From positions 392,812,943-392,876,942 of the forward strand of contig NC_069657.1 in NCBI RefSeq assembly GCF_027244095.1: 64,000 nt of DNA, given 5' to 3'. Origin of the DNA: Hemicordylus capensis. Taxonomy: Eukaryota > Chordata > Lepidosauria > Squamata > Cordylidae. Below, in pieces: positions 1 to 11,187 of this stretch. Position numbers and translations under genes: made by a program. The notes below the pieces were generated by a model, which saw only the letters and a program-made list of their open reading frames with translations, was not told the origin of the DNA and made no database searches. Position 1 is the stretch's first letter; every line of letters begins with the position of its first letter.

Positions 1-245
1 CTTCTTACCTATTCATTATGTAGTCCTTTAGATTAGTTTCAGGCCTTTCCCATCCAAGTGTACTTAACCAATAAATACTTAGGATTTAGTTCTACAAGGA
101 TCTCCATGTGTTTTCGCTAAACAGCTGCAATAACTAAACCATCCTCTGCTACCCACTCTAACTGGAGTGTGTGCCCATTCCTTAGTGCTCTGTTGTTTTA
201 CCCACTGGGGTAAAAATTAACAACCTCTAACATTCCAGCTCCACC
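1..245. repeat. Dispersed repeat, unclassified
   Basis: This stretch has recognisable similarity to 56310-56480: both contain attcattatgtag, then gatctccatg, then an agctgcaa(t/c)aactaaac block, then taactggagtg, in the same order and orientation with similar spacing. That order is not expected by chance, so both are copies of one interspersed family. No coding sequence, terminal repeat or RNA promoter box could be seen, so the class is unknown. Confidence 0.5.
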
Positions 246-359
246 ATTCTAGTGTGGAATAAGGAATCAGTCTTCCCACAATGTGGCCTTCAGCCAATTA
301 GCCTTTCAGAGCGTTCACATTTTCAGTCTGCTCCCAGATCAAAATCAGAAGGCATTCGC

Positions 360-392
360 GGACCCCAGAGAGAGAGAGAGAGAGAGGAGGAG
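360..392. repeat. (GA)n simple repeat
   Basis: A purine-rich GA tract upstream of the CYP1B1 GC-rich region. A second interrupted gagagcgagagc tract lies near 790-810. GA tracts are common in vertebrate promoters; no specific role is shown. Confidence 0.85.
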
Positions 393-639
393 GAGGGCTG
401 CACGATGGGTGCTTTCTTTGTGGCACAAGAAGCAGCCACTCCCGGGGGTGACTTTCTGCTCACCAGATACAGACGTGAATGTTCCTCAGAAAGGTCGAAC
501 TGAGCCTCAGGAAGCACGTCGTGCCATCAAAATACAGTGTACGCATTTGCACATGCCCACTTCTAGGGCCCTATGGGTTCTTTGCCCCCCGTGGCTAGTA
601 TGCCTTGCTGATACGCCTAAACTCCTCACCTCTGTTGCA

Positions 640-1570
640 CAGTCTGAACCAGGCTTTAAAATAAATCCATCCTAGGCGTCCGGGGAGAAATACTCCGTTT
701 GGGGAAAGGGGCGAAATCGCGTTGGTCACTGCCCTGCTGGAAATCCTCCCCTCCAACCCTTGGGCGAGCTTCCCTTGGTACCGCCTTGGTAGAGAGAGCG
801 AGAGCGAGAGCATCTAATGCGGGGAAGGGGAGGCGAGAGGAGGAGATGGCCAGAGGGTTTCCAGCAGGAGAGCACGCAATGCAAACTCTGCACGCAACGG
901 GGAGGTGACATTCGCAGGAAAGGAAACTTTTGCAGCCTCCAGGGATAGGAGAGGAGGAAGGTCCCCCCCCCTCCCGCGATCATCTAACAGGGTTTGGGTT
1001 TCTGTCCCCCTCGGTCTCCCCCCGCCCCGCCCCCGCCCTACTGGGCACTTTCTCCCAGCATGTGGCTTGGGAGTCGATTGAGCGTGGTGGCCGCAGCCAG
1101 GTGAGAGGCGGCGAGCCAGGTCCCGCTGGAAGAGGCAGAGGCACTCTTGGGCTGCCTGCAGAAGTCCTGCCAGGCAGCGAGCGGAACGGGAGCCAACGGC
1201 GACCTGCCCGGGAAGCCCCTGCCGGAGGAGTCGCTCCACTTAGGAGCTGCTCCTGCTGGCTGCTGAAGATCTCCAGCAGCAGCAGCAGCAAGCCTAAGGC
1301 CACCAGCCAGCACGGAAGGCTGCCTGCCTGGAGGGTAGCTGCAGCACTGTGTCTGCTGCCAGGCAGGGTCGGAGGGTGCCGCCGCCGGCGCCTGCCCGCC
1401 TGCCCAAGAGCTGCCAAAAGCCTCGTCACGACAACTTGGGTCCTCTTCTCCGGCTCTCCCTCGCCAGTTCAGGGAGTCGAACGGAAACTGCTGCTGTGCG
1501 CGGAGCTCAGCCTTGGCTGGAGTGATGATGATGAACCAGAGAGATCCGGGAGAAGCTCTGGTGGACAGGT
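640..1570 (+). promoter_or_regulatory. CYP1B1: CYP1B1 promoter / CpG-rich non-coding exon 1
   Basis: GC- and CpG-rich sequence lies 3-4 kb upstream of the CYP1B1 start codon, where the family has an untranslated first exon. GC boxes (ccgccccgcccccgcc) lie at 1021-1037. An AT-rich tttaaaataaa at 655-665 could serve as a weak TATA-like element. Two good splice donors could end exon 1: CAG|GTGAGA at 1100/1101 and ACAG|GTCAGT at 1568/1569. The matching acceptor (ctccgcag) lies directly before the CYP1B1 ATG. The ORFs across this block are most likely by-products of high GC. The exact transcription start cannot be fixed from sequence. Confidence 0.65.
871..897 (-). promoter_or_regulatory. CYP1B1: Paired AhR/ARNT (XRE) core motifs
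   Basis: Two CACGC cores at 873-877 and 891-895 read on the minus strand as TTGCGTGC, matching the xenobiotic response element consensus TNGCGTG. They are 18 bp apart. A third core, GCGTG on the plus strand, lies at 1082-1086 (GAGCGTGG). Known biology: CYP1B1 is induced by aryl hydrocarbon receptor ligands through such sites. Use here is inferred from motif and position only. Confidence 0.5.
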
Positions 1571-1676
1571 CAGTCTAGCTCATAGTAGCAAACGTGTTTC
1601 TGTCTGTCCCGTACTTGTCAGGTCATAAGGTGGGAAGGCGACACTTTGCCTGGCTGCAGCAAGGGGTGAATTAAAG

Positions 1677-1810
1677 CAGCGTTGCTTAAGCTTGGGCCCC
1701 CAGATGTTGTTGGACTACAACTCCCATCATCCTCAGCCACAATGCCATGTCTGGGGATGATGGGAGTTGTAGTCCAACAACATCTGGGGGCCCAAGGTTA
1801 GGCAACCCTG
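1677..1810. mobile_element. hAT-like palindromic MITE
   Basis: A 134-bp near-perfect inverted repeat whose arms (gggcccccagatgttgttgg and its complement, plus the actcccatcatcc block) surround a short loop. Ends are CAGCG and CCCTG. Flanks aattaaag (1669-1676) and aattaaaa (1811-1818) agree at 7 of 8 bases, as expected for hAT transposition. It has no coding capacity. The same family occurs at 30515-30650, with partial relatives at 20161 and 24956. Confidence 0.8.
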
Positions 1811-4714
1811 AATTAAAACAATACTAATTCAGTATTAGTATTGTAATATTATTAGTATTAGTAACTCCCCACACCCGTTCTTAGGGGAATTTGCCCAAGG
1901 AGGTGACTGATTCTCTGCCCAGCCCTATGATAATTTTCGTTTGAACTTCTTAGTATAGCTTTCTTCCCCGGATGCTAGGAGCATAGCCTGGGGTGAGAAA
2001 CTTGAGTTACTTGACCCTCATTTTCCTGTGCAGTCACACGCTAGCTCCTTGAGACAAGGAATCTTCCAGTGCTCCCTTCTATAGGTAAATACTGGCTAAA
2101 GTAAAGGCAAACGTGCTGGTCCTTAAACACCTTTAATCTCCCTTTTGTAGGAGCTCAATCTTAAATGGGCAGTTTCCCCCATGTGCTAGCTGTATGTTTG
2201 TTTGTTTGTTTATCAGATTTGTATACTGCCCCAAACTTTCCTCTCTGGGCAGTTTACAATAACATAAAACCAGTTAAAAACATATACAAAAACTTAAAAA
2301 CACTTTAACAATTTAAAAATAACCAGAGATTAAAACCCAAAAATATTAGGAAGCTGAGAAAGCTTGGGCGAAAAGATGGGTTTTCAGGTGTTTTTTGAAA
2401 ATTGCTAGATATACAATGGTGACTTAAAACTAAGCTTTTAGATGCAAACTCAGAACCTATGGTTCCAAAATTTTGGCAGCCAGCAGGTCCCTAGATCTAT
2501 GAATTTTAGTGTGGCCACTCAAGACTTAGATTTCATCCCTCCAACAAGTACTAGCACTTCCATACCTGAGAATTAATTACTAACTCGTTCCACTGGAGTC
2601 ATATGTACCACATATGTATGTATGTTTTATCCCCTACCTTTTAGGTTCACAAAGCAATTTACAAAAGTGGTGAAGCCACAATAAAAATTACAGCACATGT
2701 ACATTTACCTGGAATTATGCCCCAATGAACACAGTAGGATTTATATGCAAATAAACAAGCATTAGATTAAGCTGAACATCACCGCTTGCTTTCACTGGAT
2801 TGGAGTCAGTAGTGTTGAGGATATCAGGTTGTGATCTTAAGTGCAGTCTCATAAAAATAAGTTCCACTGAAATCTATGAGCTCCAGTTCAAGGGAGAACA
2901 TAATTCTATGCACACTTACTTGTATCAGGCCCCTTGATAAAACTGAATCAGTGGGCTTGAGTGCACATGAACAGCACTGGACTGCACATTACAAAGGTTT
3001 TTATGTATTTTAATTATATTAGTATCGACCCTTGGGTAGAATAGCAATTAGTAAAACAGATCAAGCCATAATAGGATCAACATTTCCAATGGTTTAGTTC
3101 TAGCAACTTGGAAACATGTGCTAAGGACCAGGCAATAAGGCTGCCCTTTCCCCACTCTTGCATCCCTTTCACTGATCCTACTATCTGGATGAAAGAAATG
3201 CTGGCCATTACTTAGCTGAGTATCATTCCAACACTTTTTAAATTTGAGTAAACATTTTGTGTTCAGCGGATCCTTTAATGAACCTTTATGTAAGCTGTTC
3301 GTTCTCTGTTTCTAATACATTTCTATTTCATTGCTATCCAATTCTGATCTAACATTTTGTGCTTGGATATAATGGATACATATACATAAAGATGCTATCT
3401 GGGAATTGCAACTTCCCCCGTGCTGCTCTGCACATAGAATTCTATATTCCTACCTGGTGTCATTCTTAGATCTGGCTGTACAACTGATAAATTCACATAT
3501 AATGTTTCAAAGTACATAGGTTTTCATGTAGGGTTGACACCTTTTTTTGAGTCCATGACAAGAAAAAAATGTAGAATTTAGTCTTTTCTGTCACACAGAA
3601 AAACCAGTAATAGGCAAAGCTTCCACCTGTTGAATATTTGACTGTCATGCAGCTGTCTAAGGTAAAGGAGCCCTGCCAAAGAAGGCGAGCAAAGCGACAA
3701 TCACAGGATCCCTTCAAAAGCAAGGACCAAAGAGGAAGTTAGCAGAGTAGATAAAAATTGAAGATTTAAAAAGAAACATATGCAAAAACCTCAGTTGTTT
3801 TTTTAAAGATTTGTTTACTTGTTCAAGTGTAACTTTAAAAAGAAAGGTTGTTATTAATTTCAATTTAATACAAGCATGCTACTACACTTCTCTTAAAACA
3901 AACCACAAACCTCTCCCTCACATATTCATTAAAGTCTGGTTTTCTCAGGAAAAGGAAAAAAAAGAGGGGGATATTTAACTTCTGAGACAAGCATTATAAA
4001 TATGATACATTAGGTCATCTATTAAGTATTGCAGCAAATGATGAATATTCTGCCCATCACCCAAACACTGTGATGTTTACTTTCCACAGCATGTCAAAAA
4101 AAGAGAAGATTTTGCCTGTTGATTACAAGCCTTGGGAATTTCATAGTTGCTGCCCTTGTTTTTAAGCATATATAGCTGTTTTATTGCTAAGACCATGCAT
4201 GACCAGAGGTTTTAATTATGTTCCCATCCCAGGTAGTATATTTTATTTAGCTGCAGCTCCGTATATTTCAGTCGTTACACAGCAACTAATAAATATACAC
4301 TCTTCCTCAGAAAATGCATCCATTATGAAACAGGAAACTATTTAAATCAGTGTTTTAAACCAGCCTTTCTCCCCGCCATGATTTTAAATCAAGGCAGTTT
4401 CAACCAATCCAGACCCTGGTTCAGAGTGTTACCCAATCTGTAAGGGCGAGTTTCCACATTCAGTAATCTCAAGGAGTAAATCTTTTCCCGGACTGTGGCG
4501 CTTCCCCATAGAAAAACACCTTTCCGAACACAGACTAGTGCAGGTGGTGGAGAACATTTTGGTACTGTATTTTATTAATATATATATTTTTAAAGAGACA
4601 GCATGATGCTCAAGCATACTCCTGCAGCCTGAAGTGGGGCTCCAGGAGAAGCTCCGTTGCTTGATACTTCTCAAGCAGGCCGCCCGTCTTCTAATGTGGC
4701 CCTTTTCTCCGCAG
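1811..4714. other. CYP1B1: CYP1B1 intron 1 (mostly unique, L2 tails)
   Basis: Non-coding sequence between the untranslated exon and the first coding exon. Around 2195-2410 lies a minus-strand L2-type LINE 3' end (atactgccccaaac, then a decayed coding remnant around aaaagatgggttttcagg). Around 2600-2690 there is a second short tail-like piece. The rest, AT-rich up to about 4600, shows no gene, RNA or repeat that I recognise. The intron ends in a standard acceptor, ctccgcag. The minus-strand ORF at 4429-5052 is a shadow of the GC-rich coding exon. Confidence 0.6.
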
Positions 4715-4715
4715 C

Positions 4716-5698
4716 ATGCTGCCCCATGGACTGAAGGAAGAATTGCTCCTGGTGCCGGGCATGCTGCTTCTGCTGCTCTCGCTGCTGGCCGCCTTCCATG
4801 TGGTGAAGCTTCTGGTGCAGGAGCAGCTGCGACAGAGGCGGCTAGAACCGCCAGGCCCGTTCCCATGGCCACTGGTGGGCAACGTGCCTCACCTGGGCAG
4901 AGCTCCTCACTTGGCCTTCGGGCGCCTGGCGGCCACCTACGGCAACATCTTCCAGCTGCGCCTGGGCAGGTGGCCCGTAGTGGTCCTGAGCGGCGAGCGC
5001 GCCATCCGCGAAGCCCTCGTGCGCCAGGGAGCAGCCTTCGCGGGCCGGCCACCTTTCCAGTCCTTCCAGCTGATTTCTGGCGGGCACAGCTTGGCCTTCA
5101 GCGGATACTCGGAGCTGTGGAAGCTGCAGCGGCGCCTGGCGCACTCCACGGTGCGGGCGTTCTCGGCGCGCCGCCTCGTGGAGCGGCCCCTGTTGGCCGA
5201 GACACGTGCCGTGGTGCGTCTCCTGGTGCGCGCCTGTGCCGATGGCGCCTTCGTGGATCCATCAAGGAGCCTCGTTGTGGCTGTGGCCAACGTCATGAGC
5301 GCCCTCTGCTTTGGCCGCCGCTACAGCCACGCAGATGCCGAATTCCGGCGCCTGCTGAGCCGGAATGAGCAGTTCGGGAGCACAGTGGGTGCAGGCAGCC
5401 TGGTCGATGTGCTGCCCTGGCTGCAGCACTTCCCCAACCCAGTGCGCAGCGCCTACCGTGCCTTCCGCTCCCTCAACCGCGAGTTCTACAGCTTCGTGCG
5501 CCAAAAGTTCATCCAGCACCAGAACAGCCTTCAGCCTGGCGCAGCCCTGCGTGACCTGATGGACGCCTTCATCCGCCTCCAGCAGGCGCAGCCCGGCCTG
5601 CCCGTGGAGCATGTGCCGGCCACCGTCACGGACATCTTTGGCGCCAGCCAGGACACCCTCTCCACCGCCTTGCAGTGGTTCTTGAGCTTCCTCATCAG
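4716..5698 (+). CDS. CYP1B1: Cytochrome P450 1B1, coding exon 1
   Basis: Encodes residues 1-327 and two bases of codon 328 of CYP1B1, an ER-membrane haem monooxygenase of the CYP1 family (known role: oxidation of oestradiol, retinoids, fatty acids and polycyclic aromatics using NADPH-P450 reductase). The start is chosen because the acceptor ctccgcag ends one base before the ATG, and both candidate exon-1 ends finish in AG, giving A at -3. A hydrophobic anchor spans about residues 9-32. The proline-rich hinge [12 protein letters not shown] follows. SRS-1 to SRS-4 regions align by eye with mammalian CYP1B1. The I-helix [14 protein letters not shown] carries the oxygen-binding GAxxDT pattern. 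The exon ends CATCAG|GTGAGC, splitting an Arg codon. There is no frame break. Base composition is strongly GC-rich, unlike the second coding exon. Confidence 0.97.
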
Positions 5699-6154
5699 GT
5701 GAGCTGATTGGCTGGCTCGGCTGGGCATAACCCTTGGGTGCGCCTTTAACCTAATCTCAGGTTGCAGAGCTGCAGAAAGACCTGTTCCCAAGGAGCCTGC
5801 GAGGAACTGCTGTCTAGAGAGGAGATGCCTGAGGGCAGCTGAGCTGGAAACAGACAATATCCCCTCTTTCCCCATCAGAGGTGATGTGGCAGGGCGATTG
5901 TTGCCTATGCACTCATCCTACCTTTGATTTTTGTTCACAAGGTTTTGCAGTGCTTCAGAAACCTGAATTTCGTGAGTTATGATAGTAAGAAATCTGTGTG
6001 TGAGCACCATGGGAAATGATGCCTCTACTACTACAAAGATTTATATAGTGCTTTTCAACAAAAGTTCTCAAGTGGTGGGCAGAAATAATGCACAAATAAA
6101 AAGGTTCCCTTCCCTGTCCCAAAAGAGCTCACAGTCTAAAAGGAAACATAAGGG

Positions 6155-6765
6155 AAACCCCTGCTAACCCTTGCCAATTTGGCAAAGAGGCACCTTTTAA
6201 TGTGGTGATTCTCTTTTTTAGCAGGGGGAGAGTAACTGGCCCTATCCACCCCCAGCACAGTGCCTTCAGTGACTGTTGCTGGTGTCTATCTTACAAGGGT
6301 ATAGCAAGGTTGGAGTGGGCCCAGAGACAAGATTTTAAAATGGGCCCTGCATCACTGAAGCTCAGCTCATGAAGTAAAGAAATCTTTAAAAGGTTTTGTA
6401 AATTGTGGACGATGCAAGTCATTTAATGGTACCAGAGAAAGACATGCTGTTCTTGTAGCTCCAGGTCTTAACACTCACATCAGTTCTGGAGAATGAATAC
6501 AACTGAAGGAAGCCCGGGCGGGTGCGTGGCTGGGGGAGTCAGTCATGTGTCTTGCCTCTGGGGGGGCCCCCAAGGCAGTGGGCCCCCAGACAACTGCCTC
6601 CTCTTGCCCTATTATAGTTATGCCCCTGCTATCTTATGTTTCTTTTTAGATTGTGAGCCCTTTGGGGACAGGGATCCATCTTATTTGTTTGTTATTTCCC
6701 TGAGCCATTTTTGGAAGGGCGGTATAGAAATCGAATAAATACATAAACTAACTAACTAACTAACA
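6155..6765 (+). mobile_element. L2-tailed retroposon, inner copy
   Basis: A plus-orientation copy of the same family as its host. It runs from aaacccctgctaaccc through the gcagggggagag block, the gattgtgagccctttgggg block and the tail gggcggtatagaaatcgaataaata. It ends in a (ctaa)n-like run, where the minus-orientation host resumes. A hAT-like element at 6294-6628 interrupts it. Its target duplication could not be defined. Confidence 0.75.
6294..6628. mobile_element. hAT-like non-autonomous transposon
   Basis: The exact 8-bp duplication CTATCTTA flanks it (6286-6293 and 6629-6636), and joining the flanks restores the host retroposon sequence. Ends are CAAGGGTATAGC and GTTATGCCCCTG, imperfect complements. 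Its interior matches in reverse an element at 57862-58095 (shared blocks around cccgggcggg, gttaagacctggagctac, agcatgtctttctctagtacc). There is no transposase ORF. The superfamily call rests on the 8-bp duplication and CAGGGGC-type ends. Confidence 0.85.
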
Positions 6766-7420
6766 CCAGCAACAGCCACTGGAGAGATGCTGGGCTGAGG
6801 TTGGACAGGGACAGTTGCTCTCCCCCTGCTAAATATAAGAAAATTACCACTTTTAAAAGTGCCCCTCTGCTCAGTTAGCAGGGATGTGCATCTCTAATTG
6901 TAGGACATTCTGCTACTGTCTGTCTCCAGCAGGCTCAATCCAAAACATTTTGGTGCCTGAGGTAGAAAATCCAAACGGAGCCCTCTCTGCCGACCCTCCA
7001 ACACCCACTACTTAACATAGACACAATCCTTGGGTAGGTGCTTTTGTGTAGGTCTTATTGAGACAAGCAGGAGTGACCCAAGAATGGGAGGCCTGCTGCA
7101 GCCCATGCTCTTGTACAGCTCCTGCTGCTCAGTTCAGTGGGGCTTGGGCAGCAGTTTGTGCCCAAAGGGTCAGATGTGTGGCTCTTCCATGTTACTATTC
7201 TTTGGACACCCTGAAGCAAACTGAAGTGGCCATTTCACTTGGTGTCCTAGTGGGGCCACAGATCCCTCTGAAGGAGCAGGGCTGGTGTTCATGGCACAAT
7301 ATTCTCCAGGAAATGTAATTCTGAACCCTTAGCTGGTTCGTGCCTCTCCCCCCCCCCCCCGCTTAGTTCAGCAGTTGCTGGGGGAAATTGTCATTTGAGT
7401 GGCTCCTTATTTAGGAATAA

Positions 7421-7686
7421 GGGAGGAGAGCTGGTCTTGTGGTAGCAGTCATGAATTCTTTGCCAAGCAGGGTCCACCTTGGTTTGCATTTGAATAGGAG
7501 ACTAAGAGCACCTGCATGCTTGCCTGCAGAAGGATCCAAGTTCCCTCCCTTGTATCTCCAAGACAGGACTGAGAAGGACTCCTGCCTGCAACCTTGGAGA
7601 AGCTGCTGCCAGTCTGTGTAGACAATACTGGGCTAGATAGACCAATGGTCTGACTCAGTATATGGCAGCTTTCTATGTTCCTATGA
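7421..7686 (+). mobile_element. 5S-like-headed SINE
   Basis: A copy of the composite SINE, starting ggaggagagctggtcttgtggtagca (tRNA-like A box) and continuing into a 5S-rRNA-like block (aagcagggtc, ccttggtt, gaataggagac). It ends with the body shared by all copies (accaatggtctgactcagta, tatggcagctttctatgttc). The 5S-like block is more diverged here than in the 62-kb copies, so this is an older copy. Confidence 0.85.
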
Positions 7687-7822
7687 ATTAAGTCCAAAGC
7701 CATTTGATCTGTCACTTACTTTGATGTGAACACTCTGCTAAACAGCTTATACATAATGGCAGACATGATGCTCAGTTCCAAGGGTGACAGAAGCCATTGG
7801 TACTGCTGCTAATGCAAAAGAG

Positions 7823-8185
7823 GGATGTGCAAACTGGCTTGAGGTCGAGCTAGTTCACCATCAAATTGGGCCAGCTCGAGGGTTCGCCCTTGAGCTAGAC
7901 CAGGCCCGGTTCGGCTTGACCTCGAGCCAACCTCCCCCCACCCCCCCGAGCTGGCTTGGAGCTGGTTCAGGGGTTCTAAGTTTTTTAAAAAATATTTTAT
8001 TTTATTTTACTTTTAACACTCACTGCCAGGTCTGGGTCGCCGGTGACCTCAGGGGGTCTCCCTGCCATCTCCCCCTCCCCCCACTGGCCTTCTCCCATTC
8101 TGAAAAGGGCCGGTTCGGCCCATTTTGGGGTCGTTCTGGCTCTCACTCCGGAGGTGGTGGCCATTTTGGAGGCTGCCGTGCATGC
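7823..8185. mobile_element. hAT-like element, partial
   Basis: It starts with agggatgtgcaaactgg, the same kind of terminus as the complete elements at 45944 and 54192. Self-complementary text follows (cgagctagttc, gctcgagggttcg, gcttgacctcgagcc). No matching right end or target duplication was found, so the copy is truncated or too diverged. ORFs across it are incidental. Confidence 0.45.
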
Positions 8186-8551
8186 CCAATGTCAGACTGT
8201 TGCTTGCCTGAATCCCTTTGACCAGTCTGAAAATACTGATGATGAATATGCTCCTAATTTATGAAAGCACCTCTCATATCAAGTTTAGCCAAACTATTTT
8301 CTGACTCAGTCTAGTGTGTTGATTCAAGCACTTGACACCAGACAACTCTTCATAATATAGTTCTATTGTGTATGTGTCAATACTTATTGTATGTGTCACA
8401 AAATTGGCCCCACTTCACTGCTTCTTTTCTCATTTTAGAGTTGCTCTGAAATATTTCCAGCAATCTGAAAACTGCTTGAGAATATATTTTTCCTCCTTAG
8501 ACTGTGTTTCTTCCTCTCCTAATGTGAAGTGCATTGCTGGGTCAGATAGGA

Positions 8552-8815
8552 ATATGACTAATATTTATATACCGCTTTTCAACAAAAAGTTCCCAAAGCA
8601 GTTTAAATAGATATAAATAAAATGGCTCCCTGTCCCCAAAGGGCTCACAGTCTGAAAAAGAAACATAAGATAGACACAGCAAGAGCCACTGGAGGGATGC
8701 TATGCTGGGGATGGATAGGGCTGGTTGCTCTCCCCCTGCTAAATAAAGAGAATCACCACTTTCAAAAGGTGCCTCTTTGCTCTGTGAGCAGGGGGCTAGC
8801 TCAGTTAGCAGGGGA
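8552..8815 (-). mobile_element. L2-tailed retroposon
   Basis: A near full-length, minus-orientation copy of the abundant family. The tail aatatttatataccgctttt is at the left. The ccccaaagggctcacagtct and gccactggagggatgct blocks follow, and the 5' end lies near gctctgtgagcaggggg. No interruption is visible. Confidence 0.8.
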
Positions 8816-10216
8816 TAGCGAGAATAGTGGTCCAATCAGCTCTTATCTTACCGGTTACTCTGTCTTATTCAACAGGTTGCTATTGACAAGGATTCATAAT
8901 TTAAAGAAGCCATTCAATTTTATTTGACTGCCAGGAAAAAAAAGTGTTAATCCTATCTTTAAACCAAAATGTATAATGCACCGAGTATTGCCCCCCAAAA
9001 TTAGCCCCTTGTTTTGAGAGCTGGAGCTTAGCTGGCCATTGATGCGAAGGCATTATGCTGAGCTGAGCTGAGCTGGTTATTAGCTCTTTGTTTCTGGTAG
9101 CATGGAAAATACAGAGGTGTGCTGGCCACAGGAATAGCCTAGCTGTTTATGAATTGCTAACACAGAAGTTCTGGGAAGCCTGCCAAACTGAAAAGTTGTT
9201 TAAGAAAAAACAACAACCTAGTTCATACTGGTGAAATGTTGCATTAAAGAAATGTTGGCATAAAGGTAACAAGACGATGTCTAGAAACAATGCATTTTTG
9301 CCCAATTAAGATCAATGAGATGATATCAAATTAAGATCAATTAGATTATAACCTCTGCATAAACACAAAAGAAACCTTATAAATTCTTTTATTTTTGTGT
9401 GGAGACTAGCGCTGCAATCCTGCAACAGAATTTGAGCAGCCTAACTCTGTAGGATTGCAGCTGGCATTCTGCTGAACAGCCTACAAACTTATTTTCAGTA
9501 TTTGCCTTGGACTCAACAGACAGAGACAGTATTTGCCTTGGACTCAACTGTCTAGAAACTTTGGTAGTGGGTGGTATACAAATATGTTAAATACATAAAT
9601 AAAAAAAATATGTCGGAGTGGAACTAGAACGAGAACTAACATTTTTAAAACGATACGTGTTTAATTTTTCCTTCAGCTATTTGCATTTTCTTCAGGCATT
9701 ATGTAAGAGATCTTAGTTGAGGGTAGAGGGAATCCCTCAGGCTTGTCTCATTAACTGCTTCCTCAAGAGCAAATACATATTTAATTGCAAGGATATCATT
9801 TCCAGTGTTTGCCTAAGCCGTTTGCTTTTCTAAAAGCAGCAGTTTTCATTGTTTGACTTCTATGTGCTGTATAAATGTTAGAGAATGGTACAAATAAAAA
9901 TTAGTTTAAAAACACACTTCTTATCTCAACAAAGATTAGATAAGTACATGAAGCAGATTGCTCCTAGAGAGACAGAAAAGATAATAATTCTAAACAAGAA
10001 CCATAAAGATGACCTTAATGTTGCCTTCATATATTTCTGGACATGAGCCACAATCTCAGATTTAGAGAAGGGGTGATGAAGGGCTGTGGATAGCCCACCA
10101 CAGGTACAATACCCAGTCCTGCAAGGGATTCTCACAGGGCATAGCAAAGCAACATGCAGGTCCCCAGGCTGTTATGGGGACTGGTAGGCCTGTGTGCATC
10201 TCCTGTATCTTCCTTG

Positions 10217-10252
<36 letters not shown>
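10217..10252. repeat. (ATCT)n microsatellite
   Basis: Nine ATCT units sit directly at the 3' tail of the minus-strand L2-like fragment to its right. Microsatellites at LINE tails usually grow from the short repeats at the priming end. Confidence 0.9.
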
Positions 10253-10254
10253 GA

Positions 10255-10930
10255 AACATTTAATATACCACCCACTCCTAAGACTCTGGGCGGTGTACAA
10301 AAACATGCAAAGCAAGACAACATTAAAATTACATACTAAATTAAAAACTAAAGTAACTAACAACAAAGGAAAAAAACCAAATAGGTAAATTACAGGGCAA
10401 AAGCCTGGCAAAAAAGAAAAGTCTTCAATAGAGATTTAAAAATCAGTAAGGAAGGGGCTAAACGAATCTGAAGGGGAAGGGAGTTCCAGAGAAGTGGGGC
10501 AGCAACCAAAAAAGCCCTTTCACAGGTGCTAGCGCCCTGAACTTCTCGGAAATCAGGGACCGACAAAAGGGCCATTGAAAAGATCTGACCAGATGGGATG
10601 TAACTGGATGGGAGAGGCGGGTCTGTAGGTAGACAGGCGCCAAACCCCGCAAGGCTTTGAAGGTCAAAACCAGGACCTTAAATTGAACTCGGAAGTGAAT
10701 AGGCAACCAGTGCAATGACTGCAGGAGAGGTGTTACCCTGTCATATTTTCTGGCACCCAGAAGTAGGCAAGCCTCTGCATTCTGGACCCGTCATAGCTTC
10801 CTGATCATCCTTAAAGGTAACCCTAGATAGAGAGTGTTACAATAATCTAAGCAGGAGATAACAAGGGCATGGGCAATGTTTCCTTCACGTAAATAATGCA
10901 AGCTTGGAACTTCTGTTCCTTGACTGAGAG
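10255..10930 (-). mobile_element. L2-like LINE, 3' end of ORF2
   Basis: Minus-strand coding remnants in order: SCLDYCNTLYLGLPLR (about 10800-10850), LHWLPIHFRVQFKVL with LTFKALRGLAPVYL (10620-10715), and RAFLVAAPLLWNSLP (10480-10530), followed by the 3' UTR and tail (gggcggtgtacaaa). This is the C-terminal region typical of L2-group ORF2 proteins. It is 5' truncated, carries frameshifts and is not active. Group assignment is by motif memory; CR1-superfamily placement is secure and the exact clade less so. Confidence 0.85.
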
Positions 10931-10971
10931 AAGGTAGTTGTGAGAATGCGAATATGGGAAGTGTGCACAGG

Positions 10972-11162
10972 GGCAGCCTTTCCATGAGGCGAGGCGATAA
11001 AGTGAGGTGGTTACCTCAGGCAGCAAATTACTGGGCACCAATGAGGCAGCAAGAAGCCCCCTCCCCCATTTTGAAAAAGATGAGGAAGAGGGTGTGTGGA
11101 AAGAGGCAGCATTTGGCCCTCTGCCTCAGGAGCACAGATGTCTTTTGGTGCCACTGACTTTA
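10972..11162. repeat. Possible hAT-like fragment
   Basis: It begins caggggcagcctttcc and ends near ggtgccactg, similar to CAGGGGC-type ends, with a self-complementary cctcaggcag / ctgcctcagg pair inside. No target duplication was found. It lies just left of the complete 598-bp element. Confidence 0.3.
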
Positions 11163-11187
11163 TGCACATGCAATGTAGTGGTGTGCT

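Larger units (their letters stand above)
6030..6886 (-). mobile_element. L2-tailed retroposon, outer copy of a nest
   Basis: The abundant retroposon of this window, here in minus orientation. Its 3' tail is at the left (tatatagtgcttttcaac, the complement of a ...gcgg-tatataaat end) and its 5' part is at 6766-6886 (caccagcaacagcc through ctctgctcagttagcaggg). The body is split by a plus-strand copy of the same family at about 6155-6765, which is itself split by a hAT-like element. At least seven copies occur in 64 kb. The tail resembles L2-type LINE 3' ends. Whether this is a LINE 3' UTR or a SINE with an L2 tail cannot be settled here. Confidence 0.75.

Noticed and set aside
930-1628. 232-codon plus-strand ORF (and 149-codon minus-strand ORFs) in the CYP1B1 promoter
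   Set aside because: The block is GC-rich, both strands are open, there is no family likeness, and it coincides with the expected non-coding first exon.
4429-5052. 207-codon minus-strand ORF
   Set aside because: It is the complement of the CYP1B1 coding exon and its codon content is a by-product of GC-rich third positions.
10217-10252. Possible CRISPR-like direct repeats
   Set aside because: Pure ATCT microsatellite at a LINE tail in a vertebrate genome; no spacers.
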